Shown piece after piece: positions 9,043 through 16,490 of a DNA stretch of 64,000 nt (positions are counted from its first letter, which is position 1; the number at the start of each line of letters is the position of its first letter). The stretch lies in contig NZ_VEHL01000001.1 of the NCBI RefSeq assembly GCF_007679965.1, positions 62,001 to 126,000 of the forward strand, written 5' to 3'. The stretch comes from Bordetella genomosp. 13 (lineage in GTDB: Bacteria > Pseudomonadota > Gammaproteobacteria > Burkholderiales > Burkholderiaceae_B). The position numbers and the translations under genes were made by a program. Below the pieces are notes generated by a model. The model was not told the origin of the DNA, made no database searches, and worked only from the letters and a program-made list of their open reading frames with translations.

Positions 9043-9217
9043 AGAAGTGGCTTCGCGCTACTGAACCATACTTTTGGTACCGGACTCAGACTACTGTAGA
9101 TCCTCTGGAATAGCATCCGCTTGCGGCTAAGGTTACCCGTCACTCTACCGTGGCGAGGACTTCGGATCGTGACGGGTAATCTCACCCCCGCGGGGGTCAA
9201 AGTAGATGGAAAACTGG
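9022..9217 (+). ncRNA. Retron msr-msd non-coding RNA
   Basis: The outer a1/a2 stem is TTTTCCATCTA (9027-9037) with TAGATGGAAAA (9203-9213), 11 perfect pairs. With one bulged U it extends through CCGG (9022-9025) and CTGG (9214-9217, one G-U). G9038 follows a1 directly and is the expected branch guanosine. The msr contains AGUGGC-UUCGC-GCUACU (9046-9062) and weaker hairpins at 9065-9078 and 9111-9129. The msd carries an 11-bp stem, TTACCCGTCAC (9133-9143) with GTGACGGGTAA (9169-9179), and a 14-bp palindrome at 9184-9197. The a1 arm lies in the last codons of the effector gene, and a2 covers the reverse transcriptase start codon. Exact ends and branch point are predictions. Confidence 0.75.
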
Positions 9218-10375
9218 CGTTCTCAACATTATCAATCCGTCGGACGTAGTCAAGGCATTGCGCCGGAGATTCTGAATGCGGCGACGCAGACTGGTACTGC
9301 GATCGTTCGTACAAACGCGCGGCTACAGCCCGTCCTGACGTTACGGCATCTGGCCTACCTTGCCGATTGCGACTATGGCTTTCTTCGTGCAGTCGTGGGC
9401 CGGGCTATTGAGAATCCTTACCGTGTGTTTGCGATACACAAGCGCCCCGCGCCAAGTGGCAATGCGAGATTTCGCACAATTTGCGCTCCAGACCCACGGT
9501 TGCTAGGGGTTCAGCGATGGTTGGTGACGAATGTTTTGAATCATGCACCAACCGTTCACCCTGCCAGCAAAGCATTCGCGCCAGAATGTACATTAGTGAA
9601 GGCGGCTGAGCCGCACTGTGGAGCCCGTTGGCTCGTCAAAGTCGACGTCCGGAATTTCTTCGAGTCGATATCTGAAATTGCGGCCTACAGAGCGTTTAGA
9701 GCACTTGGGTACCAGGCGCTTGTGGCATTTGAACTGGCGAGGCTGTGCACACGTCTTGGCAGATTCACGCCGCGTCGCTCTCATCCGCAGTGGTTGCGCA
9801 AACGAAATCGGATTTATCGAATTGCTAGCTACAACCACGCCGAGGGCAGAATAGGGCACCTCCCCCAGGGTGCCCCTACAAGCCCCATGCTCGCGAACAT
9901 TGCAATGCAGGCCGCTGATGCAGAATTCGACATGCTCGCGAGTTCCGCAGGAATGGTTTATACGAGATACGCGGATGACATTGTCTTCTCGACTAAAGAC
10001 AAGGATTTCACGCGCGATCTCGCAGCTGGCCTTGTTGGCTCGGCATACCGCATTCTTGGCAAGTATGGTTTTTCACCGAACGTGGCCAAGACTGAGATCA
10101 TTCCTCCTCGAGCTCGGAAGGTCGTTCTTGGCCTCTTGGTCGACGATCTGACGCCTCGTCTGCCTAGGGAGTTCAAGGAGAAGATGCGCATGCATCTGTA
10201 CTACCTCAAGAGGGATGATATTGGCCCAGTTCGACACGCCAAGAAGCGCGGGTTCATTGCTGTGGCCAGCCTTCGCAACGTCTTGTACGGCTTGGCAGCA
10301 TTTGCAACGCAAATTGAGCCGACTTACGGATCGAGAATCCGCCGAGACCTAGATGCGATCGAATGGCCCACATAG
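9206..10375 (+). CDS. Retron reverse transcriptase
   Basis: This 389-residue reverse transcriptase makes the msDNA from the upstream RNA. Visible motifs are YRVFAIHKR (72-80), the first catalytic Asp147 in VKVDVRNFF, LPQGAPTSPMLAN (219-231), and the catalytic YADD (255-258) in YTRYADDIVFS. The retron-specific region after helix 3 reads KVVLGLLVDD (305-314), where VTG is usual. The retron NAxxH motif appears as AAEPH (133-137). Length, absence of a maturase or endonuclease domain, and the adjacent msr-msd exclude a group II intron protein. ATG 9206 is the first start; GGGGGT lies 8 nt upstream, inside a 14-bp palindrome of the RNA. Because a2 covers the start codon, translation and RNA folding may compete. 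Confidence 0.92.
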   Translation: MENWRSQHYQSVGRSQGIAPEILNAATQTGTAIVRTNARLQPVLTLRHLAYLADCDYGFLRAVVGRAIENPYRVFAIHKRPAPSGNARFRTICAPDPRLLGVQRWLVTNVLNHAPTVHPASKAFAPECTLVKAAEPHCGARWLVKVDVRNFFESISEIAAYRAFRALGYQALVAFELARLCTRLGRFTPRRSHPQWLRKRNRIYRIASYNHAEGRIGHLPQGAPTSPMLANIAMQAADAEFDMLASSAGMVYTRYADDIVFSTKDKDFTRDLAAGLVGSAYRILGKYGFSPNVAKTEIIPPRARKVVLGLLVDDLTPRLPREFKEKMRMHLYYLKRDDIGPVRHAKKRGFIAVASLRNVLYGLAAFATQIEPTYGSRIRRDLDAIEWPT

Positions 10376-10685
10376 TCGCAAAAAAATCTCAAATTGCACA
10401 AGTCGTAAAGATACTGCTCTCCCAATGACCCGCGACGGTCGCGTAAACCTCTGACTGAGAGTGACACGCTCCAGCCTAAAGCGGTCGCCAAGATTGAATG
10501 CTGACCGACAGTTCTTTGCCTGAAGTTGCCATACAACGGCGGTGCCGGGCGTCCCGCCCGCTTCTTGTGTCACACCGCTTCAAAAAAGTGCACGGCTGTT
10601 CCGCTTGGCACAAAATTTGTGTGAGCCACGAGGTGGGCAGCCATTTTCGTAGCTAGCGACCTGGCTTAACGCACTCGAACTTCGT
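10376..10685. other. Non-coding stretch between the retron and the right end
   Basis: No plausible gene or strong hairpin terminator is seen. The segment remains A+T-richer than the chromosome and leads into the right-end repeats. Confidence 0.5.
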
Positions 10686-10832
10686 GCGACCGACTTTTGT
10701 TCAATTTTCTTGCGCTGAAGGCGGGAAGGCCTGGGGTGGGACCGACTTTGATCCAACTTTTCTAATCTTCGAAGTCTTTCAAGATCAAGGGGTTGCAAGC
10801 GGCATCTGCGACCGACTTTATTTCCTTCTTTC
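10686..10832. repeat. Right-end transposase-binding-type repeats of the Tn7-like insert
   Basis: GCGACCGACTTT occurs at 10686 and 10808, and a variant with GGGACCGACTTT at 10738. All are in one orientation and inverted relative to the two left-end copies. The outermost copy lies in the terminal repeat ending TTCCTTCTTTC. Confidence 0.72.
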
Positions 10833-10837
10833 AGGCG
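10833..10837. repeat. Right copy of the flanking direct repeat AGGCG
   Basis: Matches 1315-1319 outside the left end. Beyond it the sequence regains chromosomal GC content. Confidence 0.65.
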
Positions 10838-10934
10838 ACGATGCAGTTGGTGTACCTCTAATGGCCGTTTGACTGGGATGGAGGTAAAGACCGGGCACAT
10901 CGCGGCATCCGGTCCCTGCCCTCCGGCGCCGGCC

Positions 10935-10979
10935 TCGGGGCCCCACTTCCGGTCAGCATGAACGGGAAGGGGGCCCCGA
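10935..10979. terminator. Strong hairpin downstream of the insert
   Basis: CGGGGCCCC (10936-10944) pairs with GGGGCCCCG (10970-10978), and CTTCC (10946-10950) with GGAAG (10965-10969), with one bulged A. The loop is 14 nt. It lies about 100 bp outside the insert and may be the ancestral glmS terminator. It lacks a T-tract, so its role is uncertain. Confidence 0.45.
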
Positions 10980-11062
10980 ATCCGTCTTGGACGGCGGGCA
11001 GTGGAACCGCGCCCGCGCGGCGGTTACTCATGTTCATTCACATGACGCCACAGGATCAGGAC

Positions 11063-11473
11063 ATGGCCATCAATTCCCTCCCCGGCAACTTTCCGCGCAT
11101 CGATTCGGCCGCGATCGGCGCAAGCGGGCTCTCGGAACAGGCCGTGGCGTTAGCCGTCCTGATGGATCGCCACACGCTCTTGCAGGACAAGGCGAACGAG
11201 CAGGCGCGCTTGTTGCAGGGCCTCAATGAAGAGCTGCGTAGCCTGGGGAGGGAGAAAGCGTTGTTGCTGGGCGCGGATTCGCCCGAGCATGACCCGCAGC
11301 GACGTGGCGCCGAACTCGACAGTCAGATTGCGGCGTTGTCCTCGCGGGTCAGCATCGAGATGACCCGTCTGCAAGACCTGATGCAAGTCACGATGCAGGC
11401 CTTGGACGCGGTGCGTAGCGCCGTAAAGAACGAGAACGGCAGCGCTGGCGGTGCCATCCGGGATCTGCGCTGA
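11063..11473 (+). CDS. Small helical protein of unknown function
   Basis: The protein has 136 residues when started at ATG 11063 (MAINSLPGNFPRIDSA), where AGGA lies a few bases upstream. An in-frame ATG at 11042 and longer frames lack a ribosome site. After a short N-terminal segment, residues 25-120 are predicted helical with heptad-like Leu/Ala/Met spacing (QARLLQGLNEELRSLGREKALLL, then EMTRLQDLMQVTMQALDAV), suggesting a coiled coil. No signal peptide or membrane segment is seen. Codon use is chromosomal. It stands alone between the transposon end and a convergent LysR gene. I recognise no family. Confidence 0.6.
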   Translation: MAINSLPGNFPRIDSAAIGASGLSEQAVALAVLMDRHTLLQDKANEQARLLQGLNEELRSLGREKALLLGADSPEHDPQRRGAELDSQIAALSSRVSIEMTRLQDLMQVTMQALDAVRSAVKNENGSAGGAIRDLR

Positions 11474-11622
11474 CGGCCAGGAGGAGGGAGACGGCGTGGC
11501 CGGGCGTATGGCCTGCCGCGAGGCGCAGGGTTGCGCCGGGCGCGACCTGTTGCCGGTCTTCGAATGGCCAGCCGACTCGGCATCGCGTCGCGCCCATGGC
11601 CGCCGTGACGGCGCCCCGATCT

Positions 11623-12531
11623 TTACGCAGGGCCGGCCTGCTCCGGCTTGAGCAACTGGCCTTGCTCCACCAGCCAATCCTCGAATCTGCGGTGCGCCAG
11701 CGTCTTGGGCACGCCGACCGGCGTCAGGCAACAGTAGCGCTGTGGCGGTGTCTTCACATCGGGAAAGCAGGGCACCAGGCGGCCCGCTTCCACGTCGCGG
11801 TCCAGGGTGGGCAGGGGGCCGAGGGCCACGCCCAGGCCGTCGACCAGGGCGCTGTAGGTAACGTAGTAATGGTCGAAGCGCTGCCGGCGTATCGACGCAT
11901 CGTCGCGATATCCGGCCATGTTCAGCCATTGCTGCCACAGCCCCGGCCGCGTCTCCGAGTCCAGCAGCACATGGTTCGCCAACTGGTCGAGCGTGCACAG
12001 CGGCTGCCGATGCAGTAGCGCTGGCGCAGCCAGCAGCGCGTGCCATTCGTCCAGGAAAGGCAGCGCCGTGAAGTGCTTGTTGTTCAGCGCCCCGATGCGG
12101 ATCGCGGCATCGAAACTGCCCGCCAATCCCAATTGCCCCGTCGTGGCCGTCTGCACCCGGACCATCACGCCAGGATGGCGCGTGTAGAAGTCCGGCAGGC
12201 GCGGGATCAGCCAGCGCATGGCGAACGTGGCCGGCGCATTGACCCGCAGCAGGCTGGACGCGCTGCCGCGCCCATAGCGGCGCGCCGCGTCCTCGATGCG
12301 CTCCATGGCTTCCCCGACCTCTTGCGCGAACGCCAGGGCGTGCGGCGTGGCGGCCATGCGCTGGCCCGAGCGTTCGAACAACGTCTGGCCCAGCCATTCC
12401 TCCAGTTGCTGTACCTGACGGCTGACCGCGCCGTGGGTCACGTTCAACTCCTCGGCCGCTGCGGTGAAACTGCCGCGCCGGCAGGCGGCCAGGAAAGCCC
12501 GCAGCGCGGGCAATGGCGGAATCCGGGACAT
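11623..12531 (-). CDS. LysR-family regulator, probable activator of phnA
   Basis: This is a 302-residue LysR-type regulator. The N-terminal winged helix-turn-helix reads FLAACRRGSFTAAAEELNVTHGAVSRQVQQLEEWLG (about 13-48). It is followed by the periplasmic-binding-type effector domain, with features of the GcvA-like subgroup (PGVMVRVQTAT, FDAAIRIG). It is divergent from the phosphonoacetate hydrolase gene 140 bp away. A LysR regulator (PhnR) next to phnA responds to phosphonoacetate in Pseudomonas, so the same role is likely here but inferred from position. No specific operator was identified beyond the A+T-rich intergenic stretch. Confidence 0.85.
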   Translation of the reverse strand: MSRIPPLPALRAFLAACRRGSFTAAAEELNVTHGAVSRQVQQLEEWLGQTLFERSGQRMAATPHALAFAQEVGEAMERIEDAARRYGRGSASSLLRVNAPATFAMRWLIPRLPDFYTRHPGVMVRVQTATTGQLGLAGSFDAAIRIGALNNKHFTALPFLDEWHALLAAPALLHRQPLCTLDQLANHVLLDSETRPGLWQQWLNMAGYRDDASIRRQRFDHYYVTYSALVDGLGVALGPLPTLDRDVEAGRLVPCFPDVKTPPQRYCCLTPVGVPKTLAHRRFEDWLVEQGQLLKPEQAGPA

Positions 12532-12670
12532 GGTTAAGCGCCTGAAAAATGACTAATTAATGACCAGATGCGTGAATAAAACTCACGACATGGGCAGAAC
12601 GTATCACAGCAAAAGCAATTTGCGCACGATATTCTGCCTGCACGTTTCCCACTTGCCACGCTTATCGCTC

Positions 12671-13912
12671 ATGCCTCAATCCATCCGCCTGCACGGCCGC
12701 GACTATGCCCTGCCCACCCGTCCCACGGTTGTCGTCTGTATCGACGGCTGCGACCCCGAGTACATCGAGCGCGGCATTGCCGACGGCGTGTGCCCCGCCA
12801 TCGCCCGCTTCTACCAGCAAGGCTATGGCACCGTCGCCGACTGCGTCATGCCGTCTTTCACCAATCCGAACAACGTGTCCGTCGTGACGGGTGCGCCGCC
12901 GGCCGTGCATGGCATCGGCGGGAACTACTACCTGGACCGCGAAACCGGCAGCGAAATCATGATGACCGACGCGGCGCTGCTGCGCGGCGAGACGCTGTTG
13001 GGCCTGATGTCGCAGGCCGGCGTCGCCACGGCCGCGGTCACGGCCAAGGACAAGCTGCGCAAGGTCCTGGGCCACAATCTGCGCGGCATCTGCTTTTCCT
13101 CCGAGAAGGCCGGCCAGTGCACCGAGGCCGAACACGGCGTGGCGGACGTGGCCGCGCTGGTGGGCCGCCCGTTGCCCGACATGTACTCCGGCGAGTTGTC
13201 GCTGTTCGTGCTGGATGCGGGCATCGCGCTGCTGCGCCAGGGCCGCGCGCGTCTGCTCTACCTGTCGCTGTCGGATTACGTCCAGCACAAGCACGCGCCC
13301 GGCGCGGCTGAATCCGACGCTTTCCTGGCGGCCATCGACCAGCGTCTTCAGGCGTTGGTGGAGGACGGCGCGGTCGTGGCCTGCATCGCCGACCACGGCA
13401 TGTCGCGCAAGACCGATGCCCAGGGAAAGCCCAACGTCATCTTCCTTCAGGATCGCCTTGAAGCCCAGTTTGGAGAGGGCAGCGTGCGCGTCATCTGTCC
13501 CATCACCGATCCCTTCGTGCGCCACCATGGCGCCCTGGGATCGTTCGTGCGCGGCTATGCCAAGGATCCGTCGCAGATCCCGGCCATGATGCACGCCGCG
13601 GCTGCCATCGAGGGCGTGCATCAGGTCCTGTCGCGCGAAGCCGCTGCCGACACGCTGGGCCTGCCGCTGGACCGCGAGGCGGACTTCGTCGTGATCTCGG
13701 AAGAGGCCTTCGTGCTGGGCTCGCGGGCCGACGAACACGATCTCTCCACCGTCAGCGACCACCCCTTGCGCTCGCATGGCGGCTATTCGGAGCAGCCTGT
13801 GCCCTTCTTCCTGTCGCATCCGCTGACGCCGGAATACCGGCAGCGAGCCGCCGCGGGCGGACTGCGCAACTTCGACATCTTCGACTTCGCGCTGAACGGC
13901 GTAGCTGCTTAA
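12671..13912 (+). CDS. phnA: Phosphonoacetate hydrolase
   Basis: Hydrolyses phosphonoacetate to acetate and phosphate. It belongs to the alkaline-phosphatase superfamily and uses two zinc ions. With the start at ATG 12671 (MPQSIRLHGRDY) it has 413 residues, the normal family length. The longer upstream frame is not conserved-looking. The first zinc ligand is Asp25 in VVCIDGCDP and the nucleophile is Thr64 in MPSFTNPNN. Later metal ligands are visible in CIADHGMS and in SDHPLRSHGGYSEQ. Both 25 and 64 match the family numbering I recall. It is divergent from the LysR gene and is followed 215 bp later by an ABC transporter operon in the same direction. Confidence 0.92.
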   Translation: MPQSIRLHGRDYALPTRPTVVVCIDGCDPEYIERGIADGVCPAIARFYQQGYGTVADCVMPSFTNPNNVSVVTGAPPAVHGIGGNYYLDRETGSEIMMTDAALLRGETLLGLMSQAGVATAAVTAKDKLRKVLGHNLRGICFSSEKAGQCTEAEHGVADVAALVGRPLPDMYSGELSLFVLDAGIALLRQGRARLLYLSLSDYVQHKHAPGAAESDAFLAAIDQRLQALVEDGAVVACIADHGMSRKTDAQGKPNVIFLQDRLEAQFGEGSVRVICPITDPFVRHHGALGSFVRGYAKDPSQIPAMMHAAAAIEGVHQVLSREAAADTLGLPLDREADFVVISEEAFVLGSRADEHDLSTVSDHPLRSHGGYSEQPVPFFLSHPLTPEYRQRAAAGGLRNFDIFDFALNGVAA

Positions 13913-13950
13913 AAACAGGCGTCCGGGCGGATCGCGATTCGAATAATAAA

Positions 13951-13976
13951 AATCCGTATTCTAGAAAATACGGATT
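13951..13976. repeat. Perfect inverted repeat in the A+T-rich leader of the transporter operon
   Basis: AATCCGTATT (13951-13960) and AATACGGATT (13967-13976) form a 10-bp perfect stem with a 6-nt loop. A T-rich run follows only on the minus strand, where no gene ends. It could be a weak terminator after phnA or an operator for the binding-protein gene. The surrounding 13913-14127 is unusually A+T rich. Confidence 0.5.
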
Positions 13977-14127
13977 ATGCATAAGCTCGCCTTGAGTTTT
14001 TGTATTTTTCTTTTAATTCAATGGTTTGCTGGCGTTTTTTTTGTTGGATTGTAATTGCCATGAAATCAAGAATCACCATCATGGATTCCAAATAAAAAAA
14101 TACCAAACCTGGAACTGGATACTGGAA

Positions 14128-15660
14128 ATGCAACGTCGCACCCTACTGAAGCTGCTGGCCGCTACCGGCGTCGTCGCCCTGCCCCCCGGAATCGCGCTGG
14201 CACAGGCCGCACAGACGGGAACGCCGCGCCGTGGCGGCACCTTGAAGATCGCGCTGCTGGGCCTGGATACCTCGGATCCTCATCGCCACGCCGGCTCCAT
14301 CGCGGTACAGCAGGTCTACGTCGAAACGCTGACCAGCATTGCCGATGATGGCGCGGTCAAGCCTTTCCTGGCGGAGCGCTTCGACATCTCGCCCGATGGC
14401 CGCCGCTATACGTTCGTGATGCGCAAGGGCGTGCGCTTCCATAACGGCCGCGAAATGACGGCAGCCGACGTCAAGGCCAATTTCGAGCGCGTGCGCGACA
14501 AGGTCAAGGGCGGCTGGCTCACGGGGGCAATGAAGAAAGTGAGCACGTTGGCTGTCACCGCGCCGGACACGCTGCAGGTCGAGCTGAGCGAGTCCTACGC
14601 GCCGTTCCTCAACCTGCTGTCCGAACTGTGGATCGTGGCGCCCGAGTCTCCCGGCTGGGACGACACCATACGCCAGCCCATCGGCACCGGCCCTTACACC
14701 TTCGGCAGGTGGCAGCCCGACGTGCAGTTCAGCGCGCCGGCTTTCCGGCAGTACTGGCAGGCGGGCCTGCCTTACCTGGATGCCGTGGAGTTCGACCTGC
14801 GCGGCGACCGCGATAACAGCCTGGCGTTGCGCTCGGGCGACCTGCACGTGGCCTATGTCGGCAACGACAAGCTGGCCGCGCTGCGCCAGGACAAGGTGGA
14901 TGTCCAGTTCCTGAAGGACACCGCCTGGTACTTCATGTCCTTCAACAACCGCAATCCCAGCAAGCTGATGCAGGATCCCCGCGTACGCCAGGCCATCGCG
15001 CTGAGCATGGACAAGCAGGCCTACATGCGCTTCATCGTCAAGGAGGCCGTGGCCAGCGACCAGCCCATGCGGCCCCAGACCTTCTACTGGGACAGCGACC
15101 TCGAGGCCCAGGACCCCTATGCCAGGCCCGACCTGGCGCGCGCGAGGCAGCTGTTGAAGGATGCTGGCGTGAACCCCGCCGAGCACACGCTGAAGGTCGT
15201 GTCCTGGCAGAACGACTATGCCCAGGTCGCCGTGCAGATGGTGCGCCAATTGGGCTTCAAGATCGACCACCAGGCGCTGGACGACATCGGCGCGCAGCGC
15301 GCACTCGGCAAGTACGACTGGGACCTCGCGCCTTTCCATTCGGGGCCGCGGGCCGACGTCTATCTGCGCTATGCGCGCCTGCTGTCCGACGGCCCCAGCC
15401 CCATGCTGTGGGGCGGCATCCAGGATAAGGAGCTGGACGCCAGGATCGTTGCCGCCGTATCCGCGCCCAGCGCCGGCCAGGCGCGCGCGGCCTATCTCGA
15501 GGCCTGGAAGCACGTCATGCAACGCCAGTACACGCTGGGCCTGGGCCATGCGGCTGACGCCATCGGCGTGGCCGGCACGGTGCGCGGCTATGCCACGGGC
15601 TACACATGGAGCCAGAACCGCGTCGATGGCGGCCTGGCCCGCGCTTGGCTGGCGGCGTGA
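14128..15660 (+). CDS. ABC transporter substrate-binding protein, dipeptide/family 5 type
   Basis: This is a 510-residue extracytoplasmic solute-binding protein of the family that includes DppA and OppA. The start at ATG 14128 gives a Tat-like signal (QRRTLLKLLAATG) ending ALAQA, so export of a folded protein is likely. The mature part begins PRRGGTLKIALLGLDTSDPHRH and shows the family pattern RGDRDNSLALRSGDLHVAY. It opens an operon with two permeases (1-nt overlap, then a 3-nt gap), a double ATPase and a second phosphatase-superfamily gene. Its neighbours suggest a phosphonate-containing or phosphorylated substrate, which is inference; the family itself usually binds peptides. Confidence 0.88.
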   Translation: MQRRTLLKLLAATGVVALPPGIALAQAAQTGTPRRGGTLKIALLGLDTSDPHRHAGSIAVQQVYVETLTSIADDGAVKPFLAERFDISPDGRRYTFVMRKGVRFHNGREMTAADVKANFERVRDKVKGGWLTGAMKKVSTLAVTAPDTLQVELSESYAPFLNLLSELWIVAPESPGWDDTIRQPIGTGPYTFGRWQPDVQFSAPAFRQYWQAGLPYLDAVEFDLRGDRDNSLALRSGDLHVAYVGNDKLAALRQDKVDVQFLKDTAWYFMSFNNRNPSKLMQDPRVRQAIALSMDKQAYMRFIVKEAVASDQPMRPQTFYWDSDLEAQDPYARPDLARARQLLKDAGVNPAEHTLKVVSWQNDYAQVAVQMVRQLGFKIDHQALDDIGAQRALGKYDWDLAPFHSGPRADVYLRYARLLSDGPSPMLWGGIQDKELDARIVAAVSAPSAGQARAAYLEAWKHVMQRQYTLGLGHAADAIGVAGTVRGYATGYTWSQNRVDGGLARAWLAA

Positions 15661-16487
15661 TGCGCACGGCTTTCGCCCGTTTCGTCCACGGCTGGCCCTG
15701 GCTCGCACTGCTGGCCGCGCTGATGCTGGCTGTGGCGGGGCCCGGCCTGCTCGACCGGGATCCCTATGCGCAGGACCTGCTGGCGCGCAACCTGGCGCCT
15801 TCGGCGGCGCATTGGCTGGGCACCGACAATTTCGGGCGAGACGTCTTTGCCCGCCTTGTCGCGGGCACGCGCCTGACCTTGCTGGTCGCCTCGTGCGCGG
15901 GCCTCATTGCGCTGGTCGCAGGCGCCGGCCTGGGACTGCTGGCCTGCGCGACGGGCGGGGGCGCGCGTGCGGCGGTTTACCTGGTCTTCGACATGATCCG
16001 CACGCTGCCGCCCATCCTGTTGTCGCTGGCGCTGATGGTGGCCCTGGGCGTGGGCACCGCGTCGGTGGTCGTGGCGGTGGGCATCTCTTTCACGCCGCTG
16101 TTCGGCTATGTCGCGCGGGCCGTGTACGAGCGCGAGATGGCGTCGGGCTACGTGCGCGCCGCACGCGTGCTGGGACTGTCCTCCGTCGCCATCGCCTGGC
16201 GCCATGTTCTGCCGAACATCGCCGGCACGCTGCTCACGCAGCTGGCCATCGTGGTGCCGCGCGCGGTGGTCACCGAATCGGTGCTGAGCTTCTTCGGGCT
16301 GGGCGTGGCGCCCGACGTGCCCACCTGGGGCCGCATCATCGCCACCGCGGTGCCGTTTGCCGAACAGGCGCCGACTGCCTTGCTCTTTCCCGTCGTCGCG
16401 TTGGCACTGACCTCGTTGTCTCTGTCCGTAGCGGGCAACCGCCTGCGCCGCCGCTTCGATCCCATGGCGCATCCCGCCGGAGCCTGA
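15660..16487 (+). CDS. ABC transporter permease, DppC type
   Basis: This 275-residue inner-membrane protein has about six hydrophobic segments. The N-terminal part reads HWLGTDNFGRDVFARLVAGTRLTLL, the hallmark of DppC/OppC permeases. The binding-protein-dependent transport loop (RAARVLGLSSVAIAWRHVLPN) lies near 160-180 and contacts the ATPase. ATG 15660 overlaps the TGA of the binding-protein gene, so translation is coupled. It pairs with the DppB-type permease encoded next. The C-proximal motif SFFGLGVAPDVPTWGRII is typical. Confidence 0.92.
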   Translation: MRTAFARFVHGWPWLALLAALMLAVAGPGLLDRDPYAQDLLARNLAPSAAHWLGTDNFGRDVFARLVAGTRLTLLVASCAGLIALVAGAGLGLLACATGGGARAAVYLVFDMIRTLPPILLSLALMVALGVGTASVVVAVGISFTPLFGYVARAVYEREMASGYVRAARVLGLSSVAIAWRHVLPNIAGTLLTQLAIVVPRAVVTESVLSFFGLGVAPDVPTWGRIIATAVPFAEQAPTALLFPVVALALTSLSLSVAGNRLRRRFDPMAHPAGA

Positions 16488-16490
16488 CCC

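Larger units (their letters stand above)
1320..10832. mobile_element. Tn7-like defence island at the glmS attachment site, no transposition genes
   Basis: The ends are inverted repeats. The left end (1320-1345) and the complement of the right end (10808-10833) both begin TGAAA and share AAATAAAGTCGGTCGC, 22 of 26 bases in all. Extra core copies lie inside each end, as TnsB-binding sites do in Tn7. The insert starts 25 nt past the glmS stop codon and is flanked by AGGCG. Its base composition is clearly more A+T rich than both flanks. I see no tnsABCDE, tniQ, integrase or resolvase, so it looks non-autonomous or decayed. Cargo: the ietA/ietS pair with an XRE gene, a possible structured RNA, an IS481-type element and a retron. 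The family assignment rests on position and end architecture, not on a transposase. Confidence 0.78.

Noticed and set aside
9206..10375. The reverse transcriptase as a group II intron protein.
   Set aside because: It has no maturase or endonuclease domain and no intron RNA domain V nearby, while an msr-msd with a1/a2 arms directly precedes it.
1333..10832. The repeated AAAGTCGGTCGC motifs considered as a CRISPR array.
   Set aside because: There are only two or three copies per end, with unequal spacing and opposite orientation at the two ends, and no cas genes. Transposon-end sites explain them better.
1320..10832. The insert considered as an integrative conjugative element or prophage at a tRNA gene.
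   Set aside because: No integrase, tRNA gene, conjugation or phage structural gene is present, and the position behind glmS fits Tn7-type targeting.
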